Shown: positions 35,619 through 42,627 of the stretch, one piece after another | Layout: the number at the start of each line of letters is the position of its first letter | Position numbering within the stretch: the first letter of the stretch is position 1 | Source of the DNA: Corynebacterium lemuris | Lineage (GTDB): Bacteria > Actinomycetota > Actinomycetes > Mycobacteriales > Mycobacteriaceae | Reading direction: 5' to 3' | Assembly: GCF_024919295.1 (NCBI RefSeq) | Contig: NZ_JANWTC010000011.1 | Span: 1-64,000, forward strand | DNA: 64,000 nucleotides | Made by a program: the position numbers and the translations under genes | The notes under the pieces: model-generated | The model's input: the letters and a program-made list of their open reading frames with translations, nothing else | Database searches by the model: none | What the model was told of the DNA's origin: nothing

Positions 35619-36263
35619 ATGACCGGTGACCGTTTCGCCATCGTCCGTGAGGACATGCACCGCCGTTACGGCCAGTACTTCGATCCCGACACCATCGATG
35701 ACCTGGTCGACCGTACCATCGAGGAGGTCTCCGCGCGGGCGCGGATCAAGACCTACCTGCCGGTGCTCGTCGAGCGCGAGGTCTCCGAGATTCTCGAGCA
35801 CATCGCGGCCGCCGATGACCCGGACGTGGAGTCCCGCCGTGAGGTCCTCTATGTCTGCCAGCGCAACGCCGGCCGTTCCCAGCTCGCCGCCTGCATCACC
35901 CGGCACCTCGTGGGTGACCGGCTCTTCGTCCGGTCCATCGGTCTGGAGCCGGAGGAGGGCGTCGATCCGAACGTGCTCGCCGTGCTGGAGGAGCGGGGCA
36001 TCTCCACGGAGTACATCTACAAGGCGACGATCATCCCGCGCACCGTCCACCGCGCCGATGTCGTGGTGCTTATGGGTGTCCACGAGATCCCGGCGGTCCC
36101 GGGCCACCGTTACGTCTACTGGAACATCGACGACCCGGCGGGCCGCCCCATCGAGCGGGTGCGGAAGATCGCCGATGAGGTGGAGAAGCAGGTCCGTGAA
36201 CTGCTCCACGAGATGGATCTCCTGGTCGACCGTCTGCCCTCGGGTGAGTCTGTGGCGGGCTGA
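35619..36263 (+). CDS. Arsenate reductase/LMW-phosphatase-like protein, catalytic Cys present
   Basis: A 214-aa protein. The first 70 residues form a helical N-terminal domain (DMHRRYGQYFDPDTIDDLVD...). The rest is an LMW-phosphatase-like fold with VCQRNAGRSQLAA: C80 starts a CX5RS loop as in actinobacterial mycothiol-linked ArsC proteins. WNIDDPAG supplies the general acid (DP). It should act as arsenate reductase or as protein-tyrosine or small-molecule phosphatase; I cannot decide. The start has AAAGG eight bases upstream. It is followed by a PAP2 gene and then by a paralogue lacking the Cys. Confidence 0.82.
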   Translation: MTGDRFAIVREDMHRRYGQYFDPDTIDDLVDRTIEEVSARARIKTYLPVLVEREVSEILEHIAAADDPDVESRREVLYVCQRNAGRSQLAACITRHLVGDRLFVRSIGLEPEEGVDPNVLAVLEERGISTEYIYKATIIPRTVHRADVVVLMGVHEIPAVPGHRYVYWNIDDPAGRPIERVRKIADEVEKQVRELLHEMDLLVDRLPSGESVAG

Positions 36264-36268
36264 GGTTT

Positions 36269-36790
36269 TTGCCTCTGCCTGATTCCGCGCTCTGGCACCG
36301 GCTGATCGCCGACCGCCACCCCCTGCTTGTCGACGCCGCCGTCACCCTCTCCGCCGTCACCCGTCCACTCGCGGTGACGGCGTTGTCGCTGGTGGTGGCC
36401 GCACTGCTGGTGTGGCGCTGGCGGCCGGTGCTCGTCCTGCCGCTGGCGGTCATCGCCGCCGGGCTGGTCAGTCATGTACTCAAGCCGGTGATCGGCCGGG
36501 AGCGTCCGCCGGAGGAGTTCCGGCTGGTTGTGGAGACAAACCACGCGATGCCCTCGGGGCATGCCACGGGGATGGCGGCCCTGGCGATGGTGATCACCCT
36601 GTGGTGGTGGCCGCGCGGCGGATGGTGGCGTCTCCCGGTGGCGGGGGTGTGGGCGCTGGCCGTCGCGGTGTCCTGGACCCGCCTCTACCTGGGCGTCCAC
36701 TGGTTCAGCGATGTCCTCGCCGGGCTCATCCTGGGTGGGGCGGTGGCGTTTCTGGTCGCGGGGGTCGCCAAAAGGTTAACTTTAAGTTAA
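36269..36790 (+). CDS. PAP2-family membrane phosphatase
   Basis: A 173-aa membrane protein with about five hydrophobic segments and the three PAP2 motifs: KPVIGRERP, PSGHATG and TRLYLGVHWFSD. It probably dephosphorylates a lipid phosphate or diphosphate on the outer face of the membrane, for instance polyprenyl carriers. The only workable initiation codon is TTG 36269, with GAGG just upstream and six bases after the previous stop, so expression is likely coupled. Its last codons overlap a 19-bp direct repeat that regulates, or is placed to regulate, the next gene. Confidence 0.85.
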   Translation: MPLPDSALWHRLIADRHPLLVDAAVTLSAVTRPLAVTALSLVVAALLVWRWRPVLVLPLAVIAAGLVSHVLKPVIGRERPPEEFRLVVETNHAMPSGHATGMAALAMVITLWWWPRGGWWRLPVAGVWALAVAVSWTRLYLGVHWFSDVLAGLILGGAVAFLVAGVAKRLTLS

Positions 36791-36791
36791 C
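36773..36791. promoter_or_regulatory. 19-bp direct repeat (AGGTTAAC TTT AAGTTAAC)
   Basis: Same geometry as the repeat at 35549: two NGTTAAC octamers with three bases between. It overlaps the PAP2 stop codon and lies 53 bases upstream of the -35 hexamer of the next gene. Confidence 0.55.
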
Positions 36792-36843
36792 ACCCCTGAC
36801 CTGGGGTGATGGCGCATCATTTCGCATAAACCTAGGACTTTGG

Positions 36844-36873
36844 TTGCGAACTCCCTGGCCGTTCGCCTAAGAT
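36844..36873 (+). promoter_or_regulatory. Promoter of the Cys-less paralogue
   Basis: TTGCGA (36844-36849), 18 bases, TAAGAT (36868-36873). The predicted leader is about 60 bases and contains AGGTAAAC and AAGTAAAC, further variants of the GTTAAC octamer. Confidence 0.5.
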
Positions 36874-36941
36874 GAACACTAGGTAAACATAAAGTCGCAC
36901 AAGTAAACGCTTGGCGACGCCCAGAAAGAGAGACCTGCAAA

Positions 36942-37583
36942 ATGACTGTAAACGCATTCCGCTCCGTCCGCCACGACCTCTACACCCGTTTCGGGCACCG
37001 TGCCGACAGCAGCATGATCGACACCATCCTCGATGAGGTGATCACCGAGCACACCGCCGCGGCGCGTGTCACGGATTTCCTGTCGATCTTCATCTACCGC
37101 GAGGCAGCGGAGAAGATCCAGGACCACCTGTGGACCCACGGGAATATAGGCACCCCGCGCCAGCGGATCCTCTTCGTCAGCCGCACCAACGCCGCCCGCG
37201 CCGTCCTGGCTGCCGCACTGGCCCGCCGCATCAGCGACAACGCCGTCGTAGCCACCGTCGCGAACACCCACCCCGAGAACCGTCGGGACGCCCTCATCGA
37301 GTGGGTCATGGATGAGCGTGGCCTGCGCGCCGAGCCGGTCAGCTACGCCGCTGACACCGCCCGCACCGTCGCCGCCGCCGACATCGTCGTCTACCTCGAC
37401 GAGAAGGAGCCGCACGACCTGCCGGGCCGCAGCTTCGTCCAGTGGGACGTGCCGGCCACCGACGGCATGAATGTCGAGCAGATCCGCCGCTTCGCCCAGG
37501 ACATGGAGGGCCGCGTCGCCGGCCTGCTCACCGAGCTGGACATCCCCTTCGTCCCGCAGTCCGCACAGCGCCTGGCCGCTTAA
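36942..37583 (+). CDS. Cys-less paralogue of the phosphatase-like protein (probable pseudoenzyme)
   Basis: A 213-aa protein with the same layout as the gene at 35619: a helical N-terminal domain (RHDLYTRFGHRADSSMIDTI...) then the phosphatase-like fold. In the active-site loop it reads VSRTNAARAVLAA: the catalytic Cys is Ser at exactly the same position (S80) and the Ser after the loop Arg is Ala. The general-acid DP segment is also changed (DVPATDG). Catalysis by the family mechanism is therefore unlikely and a binding or regulatory role is inferred. It has its own promoter and direct-repeat site. Reading frame intact with normal codon use, so it is under selection, not a decaying pseudogene. 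Confidence 0.8.
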   Translation: MTVNAFRSVRHDLYTRFGHRADSSMIDTILDEVITEHTAAARVTDFLSIFIYREAAEKIQDHLWTHGNIGTPRQRILFVSRTNAARAVLAAALARRISDNAVVATVANTHPENRRDALIEWVMDERGLRAEPVSYAADTARTVAAADIVVYLDEKEPHDLPGRSFVQWDVPATDGMNVEQIRRFAQDMEGRVAGLLTELDIPFVPQSAQRLAA

Positions 37584-37589
37584 GCTTCC

Positions 37590-39008
37590 CTAAAAGCCCC
37601 GGGAGCCGCCGCCACCGGAGAACCCGCCCCCGGAATACCCGGTGGTGGCCGAGGATGAGGAGGCGCTCGCCGCCTGCTGGTCGCTGCTGTGCCAGGTGTG
37701 CACCACAGCGAAGGGTACATAGTTGCCGTAACCGTAGGCCGGGCGCCAACCCGATTCCCACACCCTCGGGGCCCGGCGGCCCTCGTCCGACGTCTCCTCC
37801 GTGCCGGATTCCTCGTAGAGGCGCTGCTGCGCCGCAGCCACGAGCACCCGGTGGTCGCCGACCAGGTCGGCGAACTCATCCATGAAACCCGGGGCGTCGA
37901 GGCGGGAGCGCAGGTCGAGCACACGGGCGTCGAGAAGCGAGAGACGCTCACCCAGCCCCGCATCCTCGATGCCGGCCCCGGCGGCGAGGATGTCCTCGTG
38001 CAGTTCCGTCAGCTCCCGGCGGCGCAACCCCGCGTCCCCGTGCTCCATGCCCGCCAACAGCTCGATGTTCTCCTCCGCCGTTTTCATCCGCGTGACCTGC
38101 TCGTGCGCCGTGGCGATGGGTGCGCGCAGCTCCCGGAACTCCGCGTCCGGGGATTCATGGCGCAGCCCCGCCAGCTGGTCGAAGGTCTCGTTGAGCCCCA
38201 GGAAACCGCTCTTGACCTCCTCCCACTGGCACCGCAGGGCATCGTCGGCCAGCGGAGAAGTCAGCGAATGCGCGCGCACGTCGATGGCCTGCAGCTCCTG
38301 GGCCACCCGCCCGTAATCACGCTGCACCTCATCGAACTGCCCCCGCGCCTTCTTCACCTGCGCACGGCGGGTGGCCACGATGGCCGCCGCGCCACCGCCC
38401 ACGGCGAGCGCGCCGATGCCGCCGCCGATGGCCCAGCCCAACCAGCCCGGGGCCTGTGAACTCTCCCGCACCGCGGTGGGATCACCTGCGGCCGTTGCGC
38501 CCTCGAGCATGCCCGCGGCCCAGTTCCCGTTGCGCAGGGGGGTCTCCATCCGGTCGAGGATGCCGTCCAGGCGTCCCTCCTCGTAGATCCCGATCGCCGC
38601 GCACACATCATCGCCGCAGTACACGCCCATCTTCTGTGGATCAAGGCCCACCGCCACGATCAACGCCCCCGGCGCCCACTTATCGCGTTCCGTGCTGATG
38701 AGGTCGGAACGCTCATCCTCACCGAACTCCCGCACCGTGTCATTGAGGTTGTCGTCATTCTCGGCGAAGAGGATGTAGGTGACGTCGGTGACCTCCCCGG
38801 GCAGCTCCAGTCCCGGGGTGCGCTCCAGCAGCAGCTGCTCATCCGCGCCGCTGAGCTCATCGGCCAGGTCGATGACCTCCACCTCCCGCGTGGCCACCGC
38901 CGCGGCAGGGGAGAAGACACCCGGGAGAAACGCAACCAGCACGGCGAGGAAGCCGAACAGGAGACAGGTGGCCAGGCTTCGGGTCAGTCTCTGAATGGAG
39001 GCCGTCAT
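37590..39008 (-). CDS. TPM-domain membrane protein
   Basis: A 472-aa protein with a signal peptide (about 1-38) and a TPM_phosphatase domain (about 40-170, VIDLADELSGADEQLLLE). A membrane segment (about 195-215) is followed by a long cytoplasmic helical or coiled-coil part, and a Gly/Ser-rich tail (TTGYSGGGFSGGGGSRGF). TPM proteins were named for a proposed phosphatase or photosystem-repair role; in actinobacteria the function is unclear. TATCCT lies seven bases before ATG 39008. Convergent with the preceding paralogue, divergent from glfT2. Confidence 0.82.
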   Translation of the reverse strand: MTASIQRLTRSLATCLLFGFLAVLVAFLPGVFSPAAAVATREVEVIDLADELSGADEQLLLERTPGLELPGEVTDVTYILFAENDDNLNDTVREFGEDERSDLISTERDKWAPGALIVAVGLDPQKMGVYCGDDVCAAIGIYEEGRLDGILDRMETPLRNGNWAAGMLEGATAAGDPTAVRESSQAPGWLGWAIGGGIGALAVGGGAAAIVATRRAQVKKARGQFDEVQRDYGRVAQELQAIDVRAHSLTSPLADDALRCQWEEVKSGFLGLNETFDQLAGLRHESPDAEFRELRAPIATAHEQVTRMKTAEENIELLAGMEHGDAGLRRRELTELHEDILAAGAGIEDAGLGERLSLLDARVLDLRSRLDAPGFMDEFADLVGDHRVLVAAAQQRLYEESGTEETSDEGRRAPRVWESGWRPAYGYGNYVPFAVVHTWHSSDQQAASASSSSATTGYSGGGFSGGGGSRGF

Positions 39009-39015
39009 GTCATCC

Positions 39016-39021
39016 AGGATA
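39016..39021 (-). promoter_or_regulatory. Leaderless -10 hexamer of the TPM gene
   Basis: TATCCT on the minus strand, seven bases before ATG 39008. Confidence 0.5.
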
Positions 39022-39083
39022 GAGTCCCGTCCCGGTGGGTGCACCGCGAAATCTGCGCCAGGCACACTACCCTTGTTCCGGAG

Positions 39084-41075
39084 ATGACCCGAAAGGTGGA
39101 ACCACCCGAAGTGAAGAACAACGGAGACGACAACGTGCGCGAGATGCTGCAGCGCATCCTGCTGCCCCGGAAGGGCGAGCCGCATGATGTACGCATGCTC
39201 TACCTCGTCGAGGCCGAGCAGAACAAGGAGCGCCTGACCTGGGCGGACCGGCTCACGGTCACCGTCCCCGCCGGCGCGGAGGTGTCCTTCCAGACCTACT
39301 TCAACGCCTTCCCCGCCAGCTACTGGCGCCGTTGGTCCCAGCTGGAGCATGTGCTGCTGCGCATGAACGTGGCCGGCACCGCCAGCGTCGAGGTGTACCG
39401 CTCCAAGATCGACGGCACCCGTGTGGCCGTCGACGGGGCCCTGGTCACCGACGATGTGGCTGAATTCACGATTCCCCTGTCCCACTTCGAGGACGGTGGC
39501 TGGCTGTGGTTCGACATCACCGCCGAGACGGGGACCACCATCACCGAAGCCGGCTGGTACGCCGACCGCGAACCGGCCGCCCAGATCCTGCCTGACGGCA
39601 CTGAGGTCGGCCCCTTCGACAAGCGCGCCACCGTGGGCATCCCCACGTTCAACCGCCCCCACGACGCCGTCGCGGCCCTGCAGGCACTGGCCGAGGACCC
39701 GCTCGTCGACGCCGCCATCGACGCCGTCATCATGCCCGACCAGGGCACGGCGCACCCCGCCGACGAACCCGGCTACGACGAGGCCGTCGCCCACTTCGGG
39801 AACCGTTTCCACGAGTTCCGCCAGGGCAACCTCGGCGGTTCCGGCGGCTACTCCCGCATCATGTACGAGGCCGTCGGTGAGGGCCCGGCCGGCGCCGCGC
39901 AGTCCCCGTTCATCCTCTACATGGACGACGACATCGCCATCGAACCGGAGTCGATCCTGCGCGCCATCCAGGTCGGCCGCTACGCCAGGAGCCCGATCAT
40001 CATCGGTGGCCAGATGCTCAACCTGCAGGAACGCTCCCAGCTGCGCACCATGGGCGAGGTCGTCCAACGCCACGACTTCATGTGGGGCCCGGCCACCCAC
40101 TCCACCTACGACCACGACTTCGCCCGCTATCCGCTCGGCTTCCGCGGTGAGGACGAGGACGAGAAGGACCCGGACGCCAAGAACTCCCGGGACCTGCACC
40201 GCCGCATCGACGTGGACTACAACGGCTGGTGGATGTGCATGTTCCCCCGCGTTGTCGCCCAGACCATCGGCCAGCCGCTGCCGCTGTTCATCAAATGGGA
40301 CGACACCGAGTACTCCCTGCGCGCCGGCAAGGCCGGTTTCCCCACCGTGACCTGGCCGGGTGTGGCCATCTGGCACATGGCGTGGACCGACAAGGACGAC
40401 GCCATCGACTGGCAGGCCTACTTCCACCTGCGCAACCGCCTCATCGTCGCCGCCCTCAACCACGACGGCCCGGTCGACGGCATCATCACCTCCCTGCGCA
40501 AATCCACCTTCAAGCACCTGATGTGCATGGAGTACTCGACGCTGGCCATCCAGATCGAGTCCATGAAGGACTTCCTCGCGGGACCCGACCAGCTCTTCGA
40601 CGTCCTCGAGTCCTCCCTGCCGCGTATCGCCGCGATCCGTAAGCAGTACTCCGACGCCGTGGTCATCCCCTCGGCCGCGGAACTGCCCGCCGCCTCCGGT
40701 GCGCCGGGTGTGCCCATCAAGGACATCGGTGGCCGCCTGGGCAAGATCAGGAAGGCCGGCTGGCTGCTCAAGGGCCTGCGCCACTCCCTGGGTAAGGAGG
40801 ATCCGCACCACCACGAGGTGCCGCAGCTGAATCTCTCGCCCGCCGAGGCCCGCTGGTTCTCGCTCTCGCGTCTCGACGGCGTGACCGTCACCACCGCAGG
40901 CAACAACGGCGTGGCCTACCGCAAGCGCAACCGCGAGCTCGCTGAGCGCCTGCTCAAGGAGACCTGGGCCCTGCAGAAGGAGATCGCGGAGCGTTTCGAC
41001 GAGCTGCGCACCACCTACCGTGCCGCCCAGCCCGAGCTGGTCAGCCGGGAGGCCTGGGGGAGGATTTTCGGATGA
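39084..41075 (+). CDS. glfT2: Galactofuranosyltransferase GlfT2
   Basis: A 663-aa cytoplasmic GT-A glycosyltransferase that polymerises alternating beta-1,5/1,6 galactofuranose from UDP-Galf onto the lipid-linked galactan primer. It has an N-terminal beta-sandwich (about 30-170), a GT2 domain with VGIPTFNRP, the metal-binding YMDDDI (DDD) near 280 and FIKWDDTEYSLRAG plus WPGVAIWHMAW with acceptor and base residues, then a helical C-terminal domain. Start ATG 39084 lies ten bases after TACCCT; GTG 39111 is a shorter alternative. It overlaps the next gene by four bases, beginning the operon glfT2-PAP2-ubiA. Confidence 0.96.
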   Translation: MTRKVEPPEVKNNGDDNVREMLQRILLPRKGEPHDVRMLYLVEAEQNKERLTWADRLTVTVPAGAEVSFQTYFNAFPASYWRRWSQLEHVLLRMNVAGTASVEVYRSKIDGTRVAVDGALVTDDVAEFTIPLSHFEDGGWLWFDITAETGTTITEAGWYADREPAAQILPDGTEVGPFDKRATVGIPTFNRPHDAVAALQALAEDPLVDAAIDAVIMPDQGTAHPADEPGYDEAVAHFGNRFHEFRQGNLGGSGGYSRIMYEAVGEGPAGAAQSPFILYMDDDIAIEPESILRAIQVGRYARSPIIIGGQMLNLQERSQLRTMGEVVQRHDFMWGPATHSTYDHDFARYPLGFRGEDEDEKDPDAKNSRDLHRRIDVDYNGWWMCMFPRVVAQTIGQPLPLFIKWDDTEYSLRAGKAGFPTVTWPGVAIWHMAWTDKDDAIDWQAYFHLRNRLIVAALNHDGPVDGIITSLRKSTFKHLMCMEYSTLAIQIESMKDFLAGPDQLFDVLESSLPRIAAIRKQYSDAVVIPSAAELPAASGAPGVPIKDIGGRLGKIRKAGWLLKGLRHSLGKEDPHHHEVPQLNLSPAEARWFSLSRLDGVTVTTAGNNGVAYRKRNRELAERLLKETWALQKEIAERFDELRTTYRAAQPELVSREAWGRIFG

Positions 41076-41575
41076 GCCGGGAAGTCGATCTGCTGGTCCG
41101 GGCGCAGGACCTACTCTGCGACCGGCCGGGCGCCCTGCGCGTGGCCACCACCCTCTCGCATTTCGGGGAGCATTCCCTCGGCTGGTTCGCGTTGGCCGGG
41201 GCGGGGGCGGCCGTCGACAAGCAGCGTCGCCGCCAGTGGGTGGCGCTGGGTGTGTCGGCCTTCGTCTCGCACGCGGCCTCCGTGGTGATCAAGCGGATCG
41301 TGCGCCGCAACCGCCCGCATGACCCGCGCATCCGGGTCGGGGTGGGCACGCCGTCGAAGCTGTCCTTCCCCTCCTCGCACTCCACATCCACCGCCGCGGC
41401 ACTGACTTCTCTGTCACAGTTGAGCGGTTCTAAATTGCCGCTCGCGGGCATTCCGGTGATGATGGTCTCGCGTATGGTGCTGGGAGTGCACTACCCGACC
41501 GACACACTGGCAGGCGCGGTCCTGGGTGCCGCCACCGCCAGGATCGTCACCACGATTGAGAGGAAGACCGCGTGA
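41072..41575 (+). CDS. PAP2-family phosphatase, probable decaprenyl-phosphoribose-phosphate phosphatase
   Basis: A 167-aa membrane protein with PAP2 motifs KRIVRRNRP, PSSHSTS and SRMVLGVHYPTD. The homologous gene between glfT2 and ubiA in mycobacteria (Rv3807c) is proposed to remove the 5-phosphate from decaprenyl-phosphoryl-5-phosphoribose, the step after UbiA, on the way to decaprenyl-phosphoryl-arabinose. That assignment rests on synteny and family. Four-base overlaps at both ends (ATGA, GTGA) show tight coupling. Confidence 0.9.
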   Translation: MSREVDLLVRAQDLLCDRPGALRVATTLSHFGEHSLGWFALAGAGAAVDKQRRRQWVALGVSAFVSHAASVVIKRIVRRNRPHDPRIRVGVGTPSKLSFPSSHSTSTAAALTSLSQLSGSKLPLAGIPVMMVSRMVLGVHYPTDTLAGAVLGAATARIVTTIERKTA

Positions 41576-42567
41576 GCGAGGAAAACCTGGCCGAGGACAA
41601 ACCGGGCATCTTCTACTCTGAGCCGCACACCGAGGGCATCGACAACACCCGTCGCCGCCAGCCGCCGAAGAACCTTCCCGATGCGATGGTCAAGGCGCTG
41701 CGCCCCAAGCAGTGGGTCAAGAACGTCCTCGTCGTCGCCGCTCCCGCCGCAGCCGGCGCGGAGGCGCTGATCGACGGCCGCACGCTTCTCGACGTCCTCC
41801 TCGCCTTCGTCGTCTTCTGCCTCGCCGCTTCGTCGATCTACCTGGTCAACGACGCCCGCGACGTCGACGCCGACCGCGAGCACCCCACCAAGCGTTTCCG
41901 CCCGATCGCCTCCGGCATGCTGCCGATCAACCTGGCCTACGCCATGGCGGTCATCCTCATCGTCGCCTCCGTCGGGCTGTCCTTCCTGGCCTCCTCCGGC
42001 TGGGGACTGGCCGCCGTGGTCAGTGTCTACATCATCCTGCAGCTGGGCTACTGCTTCGGCTGGAAGCACCTGCCGGTGATCGACATCGCCCTGGTCTCCT
42101 CCGGCTTCATGCTGCGTGCGATGGCCGGCGGTGTCGCCGCCGGCATCTCCCTGTCCCAGTGGTTCCTGCTGGTCGCCGCCTTCGGTTCGCTGTTCATGGC
42201 CTCCGGCAAGCGCTACGCCGAGCTGCTGCTGGCGGAGCGCACAGGCAAGCAGATCCGCCGTTCCCTGCAGGGCTACACCCCGACCTACCTGCGTTTTGTC
42301 TGGACCCTGGCGGCCACCGCCGTGGTCATGAGCTACGCCCTGTGGGGTTTCCAGCTCTCCACCGAGGTCGGGGGCATGGCCGGCGTCTGGTACCAGATCT
42401 CCATGGTGCCGTTCACCATCGCGATCCTGCGCTACGCCGCCGACGTCGACCGCGGTGCCGGTGGTGCCCCCGATGAGATGGCACTGTCCGACCGGGTCCT
42501 CCAGGCGCTGGCTCTGTTGTGGATCCTGTGCATCGTGCTGGCCGTCTACCTGGTGCCGGCACTCTAG
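41572..42567 (+). CDS. ubiA: Decaprenyl-phosphate phosphoribosyltransferase
   Basis: A 331-aa UbiA-superfamily membrane enzyme transferring 5-phosphoribose from PRPP to decaprenyl phosphate, the first committed step to the arabinose donor of arabinogalactan. It has the Asp-rich motif NDARDVDADREHPTKRFRP, a second motif around YCFGWKHLPVIDI and about nine hydrophobic segments. A hydrophilic N-terminal tail of about 40 residues precedes the first helix. GTG start overlaps the previous stop. The C-terminal ALWGFQLS and YQISMVPF regions are also typical. Confidence 0.95.
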   Translation: MSEENLAEDKPGIFYSEPHTEGIDNTRRRQPPKNLPDAMVKALRPKQWVKNVLVVAAPAAAGAEALIDGRTLLDVLLAFVVFCLAASSIYLVNDARDVDADREHPTKRFRPIASGMLPINLAYAMAVILIVASVGLSFLASSGWGLAAVVSVYIILQLGYCFGWKHLPVIDIALVSSGFMLRAMAGGVAAGISLSQWFLLVAAFGSLFMASGKRYAELLLAERTGKQIRRSLQGYTPTYLRFVWTLAATAVVMSYALWGFQLSTEVGGMAGVWYQISMVPFTIAILRYAADVDRGAGGAPDEMALSDRVLQALALLWILCIVLAVYLVPAL

Positions 42568-42614
42568 CGGCGTCGCGCCCGCCCGTGGTTCCCGGGGCGG
42601 GCCGCGGCCCCTGC

Positions 42615-42620
42615 TAACAT
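42615..42620 (+). promoter_or_regulatory. Leaderless -10 hexamer of aftB
   Basis: TAACAT, seven bases before ATG 42628. It lies in the 60-base gap after ubiA, so aftB can have its own promoter. Confidence 0.5.
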
Positions 42621-42627
42621 TTCGGCC

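Noticed and set aside
36942-37583. Calling the Cys-less paralogue a pseudogene
   Set aside because: The frame is complete, codon use is normal, and promoter and ribosome-binding site are good, so an expressed non-catalytic protein fits better.
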